Shown one piece after another: positions 55,218-64,000 of a stretch of 64,000 nt of DNA. Below the pieces are notes generated by a model. The model worked only from the letters and a program-made list of their open reading frames with translations, was not told the origin of the DNA and ran no database searches. Both the position numbers and the translations under genes were made by a program. Source of the stretch: Spirosoma sp. KCTC 42546 (lineage in GTDB: Bacteria > Bacteroidota > Bacteroidia > Cytophagales > Spirosomataceae); assembly GCF_006965485.1 (NCBI RefSeq), contig NZ_CP041360.1, positions 3,824,501-3,888,500 of the forward strand. The letters are read 5' to 3'. Each line of letters starts with the position of its first letter. Position 1 is the first letter of the stretch.

Positions 55218-55613
55218 ATGGAGAAATTTAAATTCATCACCGAATATGAACTTCGGGCCTCTCCCAAAATGCTGTTTCCCTACATTAGCACGGCATCAGG
55301 CCTGTCGCAATGGTTTGCCAGCAAAGTGAATACCATGCCCGAACAACGGTTCGATTTTCAGTGGGACAATGAAAGCCACATCGCCCGTCAGGTATCAATG
55401 CGGCAAAACAAAGGAGTACGCTTTGAATTTTTAGATACAGATGAGAATAACGCTTCCGACAATAACTATGTGGATTTTCGGGTCGATCAGAGCGAACTAA
55501 CCCAATCGACCTTTCTCCGCATAACCGACTACTCCAGTACTACCGACGAAGAAGAACTCAAAGATCTTTGGGATGGTTTAATGGATAAACTGAAGGAAAT
55601 TGTAGGGAGTTAA
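55218..55613 (+). CDS. START-like/SRPBCC domain protein
   Basis: 131 aa. ASPKMLFPYISTASGLSQWFASKV and the C-terminal helix DLWDGLMDKLKEIVG fit the helix-grip START-like fold found in Bacteroidota. Binds an unknown hydrophobic ligand, by fold. Confidence 0.8.
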   Translation: MEKFKFITEYELRASPKMLFPYISTASGLSQWFASKVNTMPEQRFDFQWDNESHIARQVSMRQNKGVRFEFLDTDENNASDNNYVDFRVDQSELTQSTFLRITDYSSTTDEEELKDLWDGLMDKLKEIVGS

Positions 55614-55726
55614 ATTTTGTTAATGAATAATGGAAAATGATTAATGAACAACTGATTGACGTTCTATAAGTAAGCCAATCGCCATTTCTCATTCGGAGCC
55701 GCCTGTGTGGCACATTATACATTAGA

Positions 55727-57235
55727 ATGAAAAGAATAGATAAATTAATACTCGGCTCGTTTTGGGGGCCGTTTTTTTTGACTCTCGGTGTCGTCATCTT
55801 TATTTTTCTGATGCGGCTACTGATGTTTTATATTGACGATTTTGTTTCTAAAGACCTCGATCTGGCCACCTTCGGTCGATTGCTCTTCTATTTTGCCCTC
55901 CTCACTATCCCGACTGCCCTGCCATTAGCTGTATTACTATCATCGTTGATGACATTCGGAAATCTGGGTGAATTTTTTGAGTTGACAGCCCTCAAAAGCG
56001 CTGGAATTTCGCTTACAAGAGCCATGCGGCCGCTGCTTATTGTCGCCATCGGTATTAGTGCTTTCTCGTTCTGGTTTAATAATTCGGTATCTCCCTGGGC
56101 AAACCTGAAAGGATACAGTCTGCTCTACGATATAAAAACCGCCAAAGCTACGCTGAACTTAAAAGAGGGTATTTTTTACAATGATTTGCCTGGTTATAGT
56201 ATTAAGGTAGACCATAAAATTAAGGGGCCGAAAGACAGTAAAAATGGTGATTTGCTGAAAGGGTTGGTTATTTACAAGCATCCGACAAATGGGTTGGATG
56301 CTGGCAATCGCGAAATTATCCTGGCCGATTCGGGGCGGATGTATACCGATAAAGACCGCTCGTATCTTGTTTTTCAGCTGTTCAACGGCAACGATTATCA
56401 GGAATATTCAGACAATAATTCCGTTAGTTTCACCGGAGGTGGAGTACCTAACAAAGGCGCCCAGTTCATGCGGAATGGCTTTAAGGATTACCGGCTTGTC
56501 ATTAGCCTTGAGTCGTTTGGTATTAAGCGTACGGATGAAAATCAGTTTGAGTACCATGAGTACATGAAAAACCTGAACGAACTATCAACGCTAACCGACT
56601 CGTTACGAAAAGATTACACGAAGACAAGCCTGAATGTAGCCAGCACATCGAGACAATACTATAATTATCAATTTAAGGCCGATGCAGCCCTTCGGCAAAA
56701 GGTAGTGAAAGATGGAAAGTGGGTTGACTCCTTAGTAAAAAAGCGGGCTGTTGCTACTCCCGATTTAGCACAGGCGGCCTTGAGCCAGGCTCAAAATATT
56801 CTGTCTTATTCAACGTCCAACGTAACCTACCTGACCGAAAAAGAAAAGGGAGTTTGGAAGTATCAGTTAGAAACCCACCACAAATTCACTCAGTCGTTTT
56901 CAATTTTTGTGATGTTTCTGATTGGAGCATCCATGGGCGCTATTATTAAAAAAGGTGGATTTGGCCTGCCAGTTTTGATTGCGATTGTATTTTTTATTTT
57001 CCTGTATGTATTGACTATTGCAGGTGATAAGTACGCCAAAGACGGATTAGTCTGGGTTCCCTTGGGTGCCTGGCTGGCCAACATCGTGTTACTACCCATT
57101 GGCCTGCTACTTATGCAGCGAGCCCGACACGATTCCCGATTGTTTGATAAAGATGTGTACGTAATTGCCTGGGAACGATTGAAACGGAAATGGAATGAGC
57201 GAAAAAGCCAGCAGGCAATGGTCGTTAGTCAATAG
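55727..57235 (+). CDS. LptF/LptG-family (YjgP/YjgQ) permease
   Basis: 502 aa. N-terminal TM segments (ILGSFWGPFFLTLGVVIFIFLM), periplasmic jelly-roll region, then a C-terminal three-TM block (FSIFVMFLIGASMGAIIKKGGFGLPVLIAIVFFIFLYVL). Inner-membrane part of the LPS export ABC transporter. Whether F or G cannot be told. Confidence 0.92.
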   Translation: MKRIDKLILGSFWGPFFLTLGVVIFIFLMRLLMFYIDDFVSKDLDLATFGRLLFYFALLTIPTALPLAVLLSSLMTFGNLGEFFELTALKSAGISLTRAMRPLLIVAIGISAFSFWFNNSVSPWANLKGYSLLYDIKTAKATLNLKEGIFYNDLPGYSIKVDHKIKGPKDSKNGDLLKGLVIYKHPTNGLDAGNREIILADSGRMYTDKDRSYLVFQLFNGNDYQEYSDNNSVSFTGGGVPNKGAQFMRNGFKDYRLVISLESFGIKRTDENQFEYHEYMKNLNELSTLTDSLRKDYTKTSLNVASTSRQYYNYQFKADAALRQKVVKDGKWVDSLVKKRAVATPDLAQAALSQAQNILSYSTSNVTYLTEKEKGVWKYQLETHHKFTQSFSIFVMFLIGASMGAIIKKGGFGLPVLIAIVFFIFLYVLTIAGDKYAKDGLVWVPLGAWLANIVLLPIGLLLMQRARHDSRLFDKDVYVIAWERLKRKWNERKSQQAMVVSQ

Positions 57236-57295
57236 GTAGGGTATGCGTCTTAGAAAACTATCGACTTAGGACTATCGTTTATTAACTAATTTCCC

Positions 57296-57303
57296 TATCT
57301 TTG
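57296..57303 (+). promoter_or_regulatory. -7 box of rpsO
   Basis: TATCTTTG, exact to the Bacteroidota consensus, 39 bases before the rpsO ATG. Confidence 0.75.
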
Positions 57304-57342
57304 CACCCAAATTCATTTTTTCATTTTATTAGCTGTCTGAAG

Positions 57343-57618
57343 ATGTATCTAACGACCGAAAAAAAACAGGAGATATTCTCCACCTCGGGCCACGCCAAAA
57401 GCGCAACGGACACCGGGTCGGCCGAATCCCAGATCGCGCTGTTCACTTACCGGATCAGTCATTTAACTGAGCACCTAAAAGTTCACAAGCACGATTACGG
57501 CACCCAATTGGGTCTTTTAAAATTAGTAGGTAAGCGTCGGCGGTTGCTGAATTACCTCCTTCACAAAGACATCACGCGTTACCGGGCTATTCTGGCCGCG
57601 TTAGGATTGCGGAAGTAA
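57343..57618 (+). CDS. rpsO: ribosomal protein S15
   Basis: 91 aa from ATG 57343, the normal S15 length; a TTG 42 bases upstream only extends it into the leader. Core [49 protein letters not shown]. Primary 16S-binding protein of the platform. Precedes pnp, the conserved order. Confidence 0.98.
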   Translation: MYLTTEKKQEIFSTSGHAKSATDTGSAESQIALFTYRISHLTEHLKVHKHDYGTQLGLLKLVGKRRRLLNYLLHKDITRYRAILAALGLRK

Positions 57619-57636
57619 TCGGCTACTTCAAAAAAA

Positions 57637-57670
57637 GGGAATCTGCTACATAGTAGATTCCCTCATTTTT
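57637..57670 (+). terminator. terminator of rpsO
   Basis: GGGAATCT (57637-57644) pairs with AGATTCCC (57655-57662), inner CTA/TAG adds pairs, followed by TCATTTTT. Confidence 0.75.
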
Positions 57671-57722
57671 GTTGTTTCTACAGGGATGTGGTGAAAACCC
57701 GTTAAGAGTTAAGAAAAAAAAA

Positions 57723-57766
57723 CGGCAGGCCCGACAGTCGGAGATTTCCGGTGCGCCGGGCCGCCG
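57723..57766 (+). promoter_or_regulatory. hairpin in the pnp leader
   Basis: GC-rich stem CGGC-a-GGCCCG (57723-57733) with CGGGCCGCCG (57757-57766), 10 bp with one bulged A, containing a small inner hairpin CGGA-gatt-TCCG. It ends 43 bases before the pnp ATG. Like the pnp leader stem cleaved for autoregulation in enterobacteria, but that role is inferred. Confidence 0.6.
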
Positions 57767-57809
57767 AAGCGGTTTAAAGCTGTAAGAAGACGTATTCAAA
57801 ATCTGCTGT

Positions 57810-59936
57810 ATGTTTCAAATCACCACGCAATCCGTTGCGCTGCCCGACGGGCGGGAAATTACCATCGAAACCGGAAAAATGGCCCGTCAGGCCGACGGAG
57901 CGGTGGTTGTCAGGTTGGGCGACACGATGCTGTTAGCCACTGTCGTATCGAGTAAAGATGCCAAAGAAGGTGTTGACTTCCTTCCATTATCTGTTGATTA
58001 TCAAGAAAAATTTGCTTCGGCTGGCCGGATTCCTGGTAGCTTCCAACGGCGTGAAGGCCGCCTGGGAGATCACGAAATCCTGATTAGCCGTTTAGTTGAC
58101 CGCGCCTTGCGGCCCATCTTCCCGGATAATTACCATGCGGACACGCAGGTAATGATTACTCTGATTTCGGCTGATCCCGAAGTTCAGCCCGATGCGCTGG
58201 CCGCGCTGGCTGCTTCGTCGGCTCTGGCTGTTTCGGATATTCCCTTCAACGGTCCGATCTCGGAAGTACGCGTTGCCAAAATTGACGGCCAGTATAAGAT
58301 CAATCCTAAAACGTCGGAACTCGAACGCGCTACCATTGATCTGATTGTAGCGGCTACTGAGAAAGACATTTGTATGGTAGAAGGCGAAATGGACGAATGT
58401 TCTGAAGCCGAAGTGGTGGAGGCTCTCAAAGTCGCTCATGATGCCATCAAACAACAGTGCCAGGCTCAAAAAGAACTGGAAGCCAAAGTAGGCAAAACCG
58501 AAAAACGGCAGTACAACCACGAAACGCACGATGAAGTACTTCGTGCCGCAGTTCGTGCTGCTACGTACGATAAAATCTATGAAGCGGTTAGTCGGCAGAA
58601 TCCAAGCAAAAAAGGCCGTTCTGAAGCGGCTAAAGCGATTCGTGATGAATATATAGCGTCATTTCCGGAAGGTTCGGACGTGAACGTAGGTCTTATAAAG
58701 ACTTATTTCCACGATCTGGAATGGGAAGCATCCCGTCGATTAGTGCTCGATGAGCGTGTACGCTTAGATGGTCGGAAGCTGGATCAAATTCGTCCAATTA
58801 CTGCTGAAGCTGGCCTTTTACCGGGTCCGCACGGCTCGGCCCTATTTACCCGTGGCGAAACGCAGTCATTGACTACGGCAACGCTGGGAACCAAAACAGA
58901 CGAGCAAATTGTGGATCAGACTATGTATCAGGGATACAGTAAGTTCCTGTTGCATTATAACTTCCCTGGTTTCTCTACCGGCGAGGTAAAACCAAACCGG
59001 GGAGCCGGTCGGCGTGAAATTGGTCACGGTAACCTGGCTCACCGCTCACTGAAGAAAGTATTGCCACCAGCCGAAGATAATCCATACACCATTCGGATTG
59101 TATCGGATATCCTGGAATCGAACGGTTCGTCGTCGATGGCGACGGTTTGTGCCGGGACGATGGCGCTGATGGATGCCGGTATCAAAATCAAAGCACCCGT
59201 AGCCGGTATTGCGATGGGGTTGATTTCGGATGGTGACAAATATGCCGTATTGTCGGATATCCTCGGCGACGAAGATCACCTTGGCGATATGGACTTCAAA
59301 GTAACTGGTACCGAAAAAGGAATTGTTGCCTGCCAGATGGACTTGAAAGTGGATGGGTTGTCGTACGAAGTACTGGCCCAGGCGCTGGAACAGGCTCGTT
59401 TAGGCCGGTTGCACATTCTTGGGGAAATGAAGAAAGGCATTGCCGAAGTGCGTGCTGATCTGAAACCGCATGCACCCCGTGCCATGGTTATCAAGATCGA
59501 TACCAACCAGATTGGTGCCGTGATCGGACCCGGTGGTAAGGTTGTTCAGGATATCCAGAAAGATTCGGGTGCTGTAGTGAACATTGATGAACACGACAAT
59601 GCCGGCTGGGTAAGCATCTTTGCGACGAGCAAAGAAAGCATGGACAAAGCCGTTTCGCGTGTGAAAGGCATTGTGGCAGTGCCTGAAGTTGGTGAAACAT
59701 ATGTAGGTAAAGTTAAAACAATTCAGCCCTTTGGTGCCTTCGTGGAATTCATGCCAGGCAAGGATGGGTTATTGCACATTTCCGAGATTAAGTGGGAACG
59801 CTTAGAAACGATGGATGGCGTCTTGCAGGTAGGGGAGGAAGTAACGGTAAAATTGATTGACGTGGATAAAAAGACAGGAAAGTACCGTTTGTCGCGCAAA
59901 GTTTTGTTACCGAAGCCAGAGAACAAAAATGCGTAA
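57810..59936 (+). CDS. pnp: polynucleotide phosphorylase
   Basis: 708 aa: RNase PH domain 1 (residues about 10-140), linker helix, RNase PH domain 2 (about 320-530; [21 protein letters not shown]), KH ([25 protein letters not shown]) and S1 ([32 protein letters not shown]). 3'-5' RNA degradation by phosphorolysis. Start by analogy with the family and a clear hairpin leader. Confidence 0.98.
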   Translation: MFQITTQSVALPDGREITIETGKMARQADGAVVVRLGDTMLLATVVSSKDAKEGVDFLPLSVDYQEKFASAGRIPGSFQRREGRLGDHEILISRLVDRALRPIFPDNYHADTQVMITLISADPEVQPDALAALAASSALAVSDIPFNGPISEVRVAKIDGQYKINPKTSELERATIDLIVAATEKDICMVEGEMDECSEAEVVEALKVAHDAIKQQCQAQKELEAKVGKTEKRQYNHETHDEVLRAAVRAATYDKIYEAVSRQNPSKKGRSEAAKAIRDEYIASFPEGSDVNVGLIKTYFHDLEWEASRRLVLDERVRLDGRKLDQIRPITAEAGLLPGPHGSALFTRGETQSLTTATLGTKTDEQIVDQTMYQGYSKFLLHYNFPGFSTGEVKPNRGAGRREIGHGNLAHRSLKKVLPPAEDNPYTIRIVSDILESNGSSSMATVCAGTMALMDAGIKIKAPVAGIAMGLISDGDKYAVLSDILGDEDHLGDMDFKVTGTEKGIVACQMDLKVDGLSYEVLAQALEQARLGRLHILGEMKKGIAEVRADLKPHAPRAMVIKIDTNQIGAVIGPGGKVVQDIQKDSGAVVNIDEHDNAGWVSIFATSKESMDKAVSRVKGIVAVPEVGETYVGKVKTIQPFGAFVEFMPGKDGLLHISEIKWERLETMDGVLQVGEEVTVKLIDVDKKTGKYRLSRKVLLPKPENKNA

Positions 59937-60011
59937 GTCATTGTTACTTTTTTGTGTAATGCAACGTCAAAAGTTAGCGTTATATAGTCACTCCACCGGA
60001 GGCAACGTAAT

Positions 60012-60875
60012 ATGAGACAGCTAAAAATTTCAAAACAGATTACCAACCGTGAAAGTCAGTCGTTAGACAAGTACTTACAGGAGATTGGTAAAGTGGACCT
60101 GCTTACGCCCGATGAGGAAGTAACTCTGGCCCAAAAGATCCGGGAAGGTGATCAACTATCGCTGGAACGGTTAACGAAGGCAAACCTGCGCTTTGTGGTC
60201 TCGGTTGCCAAACAATATCAGAATCAGGGTTTATCTCTGGGTGACTTGATCAATGAAGGTAACCTTGGTTTGATTAAAGCCGCCCAACGGTTCGATGAAA
60301 CGCGTGGATTTAAGTTCATTTCCTACGCTGTTTGGTGGATTCGTCAGTCTATTCTACAGGCTTTGGCCGAGCAGTCCCGGATTGTACGCTTGCCCCTAAA
60401 CAGGGTTGGTTCGCTGAATAAGATTTCTAAAACGTTCTCTGATCTGGAACAAAAGTTCGAGCGCGAACCATCGCCCGAAGAACTGGCGGCTGTATTGGAG
60501 ATTTCGGCGGCAGAGGTTGTCGATACCCTCAAGATTTCGGGTCGCCATGTATCAATGGATGCACCGTTTGTACAGGGTGAAGAAAACAGCCTGCTCGATG
60601 TACTCGAAAACGACGGCGAGGATAAGCCTGATTCGGGCCTTATAAACGATTCGCTTCGTAAAGAAGTACAACGTGCTCTCTCAACGCTAACACAGCGTGA
60701 GGCCGATGTAATCACACTCTACTTCGGTCTGAATGGTGAGCATGCCATGACGCTTGAAGAAATTGGTGAAAAATTCAACCTGACCCGCGAACGGGTTCGG
60801 CAAATAAAAGAAAAGGCCATCCGTCGTCTGCGCCATACCTCACGGTCAAAGGCGTTGAAGACTTACTTAGGCTAA
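60012..60875 (+). CDS. rpoD: RNA polymerase primary sigma factor (RpoD/SigA)
   Basis: 287 aa, the short primary sigma typical of Bacteroidota. Region 1.2 ([20 protein letters not shown]), 2.3-2.4 ([26 protein letters not shown]), 3, and 4.2 ([24 protein letters not shown]: [20 protein letters not shown]). GGAGG lies 9 bases before the ATG, an unusually good Shine-Dalgarno for this phylum. Confidence 0.98.
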   Translation: MRQLKISKQITNRESQSLDKYLQEIGKVDLLTPDEEVTLAQKIREGDQLSLERLTKANLRFVVSVAKQYQNQGLSLGDLINEGNLGLIKAAQRFDETRGFKFISYAVWWIRQSILQALAEQSRIVRLPLNRVGSLNKISKTFSDLEQKFEREPSPEELAAVLEISAAEVVDTLKISGRHVSMDAPFVQGEENSLLDVLENDGEDKPDSGLINDSLRKEVQRALSTLTQREADVITLYFGLNGEHAMTLEEIGEKFNLTRERVRQIKEKAIRRLRHTSRSKALKTYLG

Positions 60876-60898
60876 ACTTCCTGTTTGCTTAGGCAAAG

Positions 60899-60933
60899 CG
60901 GTTCCTGCGAAAGTGGGAGCCGTTTTGTTTTTT
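60899..60933 (+). terminator. terminator of rpoD
   Basis: CGGTTCC / GGGAGCCG stem (7 bp, one G-U), 10-base loop, followed by TTTTGTTTTTT. Confidence 0.82.
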
Positions 60934-61164
60934 AAAGAGGTTCTGGAAACAGACACGGACATGACTCAATTTGCAATTCTGTCTCCGTAGACTAGCGCTG
61001 GATGGTTTTACATAACACTGCTACCGGTCTAAATGACTTCTATTCCCGTTCTGTACACCCCGTTTTACTAATCTGATCTCCTTTAACATCAGCTAGTTTT
61101 GCCGTTTAATAAATTGGACGATAATCTATATACGTTTTTCGCTTTGTAGCCCCTATCTTGAACA

Positions 61165-61277
61165 CGATACGTATAGGCTGAAAGGCCAACGTTAGTAGAG
61201 TGGAAGCTATCTAACTAGTTTTCACTCACGGTGTGGAATAATCCGGAAAGTCCGGCTACCCTGTGGCCGGTTTTTTT
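61165..61277 (+). ncRNA. candidate small structured RNA downstream of rpoD
   Basis: No coding frame, but three ordered hairpins: GGC/GCC near 61176-61187, a 12-bp stem 61198-61209/61216-61227 with 6-base loop (two G-U), and a strong terminator, CCGGCTAC/GTGGCCGG (61252-61259/61263-61270, 3-base loop) followed by seven T. A weak promoter-like TATCTTGA is at 61154. The 5' end is a guess. No Rfam family is recognised; 6S and SRP RNA were considered and not supported. Confidence 0.55.
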
Positions 61278-61370
61278 ATAGCTAGCCAGAACGCTGTGAT
61301 TGCTAATGGCGGTTCGTTGGCTATTCAGGTTCATTCCACAAAGGCCCAGAAAATAGGTAGGTAATAAGTT

Positions 61371-61378
61371 TACCTTTG
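61371..61378 (+). promoter_or_regulatory. -7 box of the 66-aa gene
   Basis: TACCTTTG, exact consensus, 21 bases before the ATG. Confidence 0.65.
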
Positions 61379-61399
61379 GCATGATTAATCTAATCCATT

Positions 61400-61600
61400 A
61401 TGACATCTAATTATAATCCTTTATCTGAATCACAACCCTTTGGACCATGGCTGGAACAAGTCATCAGTGAACTCTCTGAGTTTGGCCACCTTGAGGAGCT
61501 AACGATCAAAGAACGCAACTGGCTCTTTACTACCTGGGATAAGTACGACCTATCACCTGCCGAAGCAGCTCAATCGTTTATTAACGAAATGCCTGATTGA
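61400..61600 (+). CDS. small acidic hypothetical protein, 66 aa
   Basis: Starts MTSNYNPLSESQPFGPWLEQ. Helical, with ELTIKERNWLFTTWDKYDLSPAEAAQSF. Exact promoter box upstream supports expression. Function unknown. Confidence 0.6.
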   Translation: MTSNYNPLSESQPFGPWLEQVISELSEFGHLEELTIKERNWLFTTWDKYDLSPAEAAQSFINEMPD

Positions 61601-61788
61601 TGGAGGCCTGGTAGATCAAGACCACGAGTCAGCGACTCAGCTGAATGTCAACTAGGTATCATTATAGTCCATTTTTATACGAACAAAAAGCACCTGCTGG
61701 TGAACTAAACAGGCGGGGTACCGGTTAATTCAAACACACGTCATGATAAGATGGCTATAAACGCTTTTTGTTGTGATGTGGTCAATAT

Positions 61789-62159
61789 GGGGGCGACTGG
61801 AATTGACAGCTTGCTGAGGTCGCGTGTAAGCATGCCGGGAGTTGACGGTATTTCCCGCCCAAACAAATCGTCAAAACAATAACTGGCGAATATAACTACG
61901 CCATGGCTGCCTAATCCGGAGGATTAAGCAATAGCCATTGTCTCCCCGGCCTACGTGCTGCTGGCTGGATCAGGAGGCATCGACTCGCAGCGCTGGCTCG
62001 GTTTATGGTGTTAACGGCCGAGTGAGACACAAGCACCTACGGATGAAGCTTGGTCTGGTATACACCGGGCCGATTCCCGACAATCCTAAGTGTACCTAAG
62101 CATGTAGAAAGCGCGTTGGTTTCCTTGACTGGACGAGGGTTCAAATCCCTCCGTCTCCA
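61789..62159 (+). ncRNA. ssrA: transfer-messenger RNA
   Basis: One-piece tmRNA. The 5' GGGGGCGACTGGAATTGACAGC pairs with 3' CGTCTCC; T-arm GAGGG-TTCAAAT-CCCTC; discriminator A, CCA only in part encoded. The tag frame 61885-61914 reads GEYNYAMAA then TAA, with GGC as resume codon, which fits Bacteroidota tags. Rescues stalled ribosomes with SmpB. Confidence 0.95.
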
Positions 62160-62167
62160 CTTTAAAT

Positions 62168-62204
62168 CGAAAAGCCCAAAATTCACTTGATTTTGGGCTT
62201 TTCG
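62168..62204 (+). terminator. terminator of ssrA
   Basis: 15-bp perfect stem 62168-62182 / 62190-62204 (CGAAAAGCCCAAAAT), 7-base loop. Confidence 0.78.
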
Positions 62205-62218
62205 TTGTATATATCTTT

Positions 62219-62270
62219 CCTTATACACAAAAAAGACAGCCATATATAGCTGTCTTTTTTGTGTATAAGG
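62219..62270 (-). terminator. terminator of the HU-SPOR gene
   Basis: 22-bp perfect arms 62219-62240 / 62249-62270, ends 8 bases past the stop on the minus strand. Confidence 0.78.
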
Positions 62271-62278
62271 ATAAAATT

Positions 62279-63433
62279 TTAATTCTTTAAAATCCAGGAT
62301 TCTGCACCGGATAGCTCATTGATGGCCGCCATCTTGGCAACCGCTTCATCCCGAACGGCAGAGCCAGCCGCAGCCACTTTATATAATTCTTTCTCGTTGG
62401 GAGCAGGCATAATAACAAACGCATCGTCATAGCCCGCTTTACGTAATTGACGTCGTAATTTCAACGCATTATGCTTGCTGAGGAAAACACCGGCAATCAC
62501 AGTGAAGTGGGGCCCAGTTCGAACAGGCTTGATAGCAGGCGCTACGACTTTTGCCACTGCTTCTGCTTTTACAACGGGTAGCGCTTCTGGTTTCGCTTTT
62601 ACGTCAACCGAAGCAGGTGCCGGTGTCTCAGCAGGTGCTGGAGTCGGCGTCACGGCTACCGGCTCCGTTGAAAGGGTCGTCGGCTTAACGTCTGGAATGA
62701 TAGCAGGCGTAGTTTTCTCTACGACAGCCAGCTTTGCTGTTTCTTTTACGTCCGTAGTTCGCTCGAAGAAAGAGGCCGTAACACGAAACAGGCTGGCTGG
62801 ATCAAGACTGCTTTGAAAAGGTTGCCCTGGCTGGATAACCGAGAAATAGCTAATGGCACCTAACGAACCAACCAGTAGCGCAATGGCTGCTACCCGCCAG
62901 TACGGGCGAGCTGGGCGATAAGGCGTTAGCATTACTTCATCTTCCCGAACCAGCACTGGGCCAAGCGCGGTAGTTGGTACCGCTTCGAAAGCAGGTTCAA
63001 GTTGGGGTTGACGATTGATCGCCTGAACCGACAGGGCACTCATCCCGTAGGCTTCGCCAAAAAAGTTATGCCGTAAGCTTGGGGAAAACTGCAGGCGACT
63101 TTCTTCATTATAGGTGAAAGTACCAATGCCTTCCAATTCAAACTTCCCCGTTGACTCCACCTGCTGCCGTAATTCAGCGACAAACATACTAACATGCCGT
63201 TGCGCACCTTCGCGGGTAACGGGTTCATGCAGCATGATGTAGTTGGCCAGAATGCCATCATCGAAACGAAGAGCTTCATTGAACGCAACCCGTTTGCGGG
63301 GGGGCAAATACAGACCAGAAGTTTCCGTAAAACTTGCCGATTGATAATGGGTCAGGAAAGCTCCTAACTCAGGTACGACTACGCAGTCGTACTGAAACAG
63401 CAACTTTTTAAGGTAGTCGTTGACGGAAGCCAT
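62279..63433 (-). CDS. HU-CCDC81-like and SPOR domain protein
   Basis: 384 aa from ATG 63433 (an ATG-preceding GTG adds three residues). N-terminal HU/CCDC81-like domain (SVNDYLKKLLFQYDCVVVPELGAFL; KFELEGIGTFTYN), a TM segment (about 180-200, WRVAAIALLVGSLGAISYFSV), a Pro/Ala/Thr-rich linker and a C-terminal SPOR domain (GPHFTVIAGVFLSKHNALKLRRQLRKAGY) that binds bare peptidoglycan. Likely cell-wall or division-associated. Confidence 0.88.
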   Translation of the reverse strand: MASVNDYLKKLLFQYDCVVVPELGAFLTHYQSASFTETSGLYLPPRKRVAFNEALRFDDGILANYIMLHEPVTREGAQRHVSMFVAELRQQVESTGKFELEGIGTFTYNEESRLQFSPSLRHNFFGEAYGMSALSVQAINRQPQLEPAFEAVPTTALGPVLVREDEVMLTPYRPARPYWRVAAIALLVGSLGAISYFSVIQPGQPFQSSLDPASLFRVTASFFERTTDVKETAKLAVVEKTTPAIIPDVKPTTLSTEPVAVTPTPAPAETPAPASVDVKAKPEALPVVKAEAVAKVVAPAIKPVRTGPHFTVIAGVFLSKHNALKLRRQLRKAGYDDAFVIMPAPNEKELYKVAAAGSAVRDEAVAKMAAINELSGAESWILKN

Positions 63434-63453
63434 AGTGTGCATCGGTGGAGCGA

Positions 63454-64000
63454 TTAGAACGAATAACTGATTCCTCCGAGAAAGTTAAGTCCTTGTGTTT
63501 GATAATACAAATAACGCTGGTAATTCTGGCTAAAGATATTATTCAACGCCACAAAAGCGGACACCTGTTTCCCTAAGAAATAGTCAATTTTTAGGTTCGC
63601 ATCGTAAATGGGTTTCAGCGTATAGGTGATGCCTGACGTGAAGTTTTTGTTTTGGATGCCCTCATAAAAATACAAATCGGCAGTGACGAATAATTTTTTA
63701 TTCAGGATGTATGAGTTCGTCCAGGTTGCCGTTGTGCGAGGGCGTCCCCAGGCGGCTTCGAGCCGGTCGAGACCGTAGTTGAAGAAGTTAGCCTTCAGCG
63801 TTGATCGGAACTTGTCTTTCTGGGCATAGCTGAGTTGACCCGATACCGTCAGCACATTTGTAATGCCACCATCGTACAGAACAAAGAATTTTGTAGTATC
63901 AGGAATGGTGTTGTTAAAAGTCGAAAAGTTTCGGTACCGGGCATAAGACACTTTGCCTTCGTACGAAAAACCGCCACCCAAATCTCCTTTTGTACCTCCG
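63454..64000 (-). CDS. outer-membrane receptor barrel, C-terminal part
   Basis: Frame open to the right edge, so the N-terminus lies outside. Alternating beta strands and end NYQRYLYYQTQGLNFLGGISYSF are those of a TonB-dependent-type barrel. It starts 21 bases upstream of the HU-SPOR gene on the same strand, so the two may be co-transcribed. Confidence 0.75.
   Translation of the reverse strand, partial: GGTKGDLGGGFSYEGKVSYARYRNFSTFNNTIPDTTKFFVLYDGGITNVLTVSGQLSYAQKDKFRSTLKANFFNYGLDRLEAAWGRPRTTATWTNSYILNKKLFVTADLYFYEGIQNKNFTSGITYTLKPIYDANLKIDYFLGKQVSAFVALNNIFSQNYQRYLYYQTQGLNFLGGISYSF

Noticed and set aside
61165..61277. Identifying the small RNA as 6S or SRP RNA
   Set aside because: Too short and differently folded for 6S, and lacks the conserved SRP apical-loop sequence.
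62037..62243. 68-aa minus-strand frame
   Set aside because: Lies antisense to the 3' part of tmRNA and its terminator; the apparent protein is a shadow of the RNA gene.
1..64000. CRISPR arrays, rRNA genes, prophage
   Set aside because: No regularly spaced direct repeats, rRNA signatures or phage structural genes were seen.

Overview
The window looks like chromosome of a Bacteroidota bacterium of the Cytophagales, probably Spirosoma or a close relative. This rests on a type IX secretion (type B) sorting domain, a TonB-dependent receptor with a carboxypeptidase-like N-terminal domain, many LytS/LytTR signalling pairs, a tmRNA whose tag reads GEYNYAMAA, and Bacteroidota-type -7 boxes (TAnnTTTG) before several genes and both tRNAs. 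Genus is inferred from gene style, not from a marker-gene comparison.

Layout. 1-7.8 kb: 5'-truncated CocE/NonD hydrolase, secreted T9SS cargo, outer-membrane barrel, surface beta-helix protein, then a dCMP deaminase / ACP phosphodiesterase / rhodanese-like operon. 7.8-17.7 kb: secreted GH29 fucosidase, APC amino-acid permease, and a D-amino-acid locus. That locus has a DUF3445 protein, an enolase-superfamily epimerase (DgcA-like) and a DUF1611 protein (DgcN-like) on one side of a divergent control region, and an AsnC/Lrp regulator plus a serine-hydrolase/N-acyl-D-amino-acid deacylase fusion on the other. 17.8-22.6 kb: AraC regulators, aldo/keto reductase, TetX-like monooxygenase, VOC protein. 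22.7-24.1 kb: AT-rich gene joining a PD-(D/E)XK nuclease-like domain, a GHKL ATPase and a STAS-like domain, with borders like those of an integron gene cassette. 24.4-41 kb: second CocE hydrolase, holA, SPFH protein, trypsin-TPR protein, LytS/LytTR pair, TonB receptor with lipoprotein partner, sugar-metabolism-like enzymes and a histidine kinase. 41.4-54 kb: accessory stretch with an AT-hook protein, AlbA_2 protein, hemF with an IS982-family element at its stop codon, a decayed histidine kinase, six very short single-TM proteins, FKBP lipoprotein, DoxX-like duplication, retropepsin-PDZ protein and a second LytS/LytTR pair. 54.5-64 kb: core genes: tRNA-Arg, tRNA-Met, START-like protein, LptF/G permease, rpsO, pnp, rpoD, a candidate small RNA, ssrA, HU-SPOR protein and the C-terminal part of an outer-membrane receptor.

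Three features stand out as possibly undescribed. First, the nuclease-GHKL-STAS gene in a cassette-like frame. Second, a group of six 34-38 residue single-TM proteins, all on the minus strand at 46.5-48.9 kb, with a similar 41-residue one at 22 kb. Third, a family of nested foldback palindromes in three intergenic gaps (11.2, 17.7 and 26.4 kb), two of which share the same 14-bp inverted cores.
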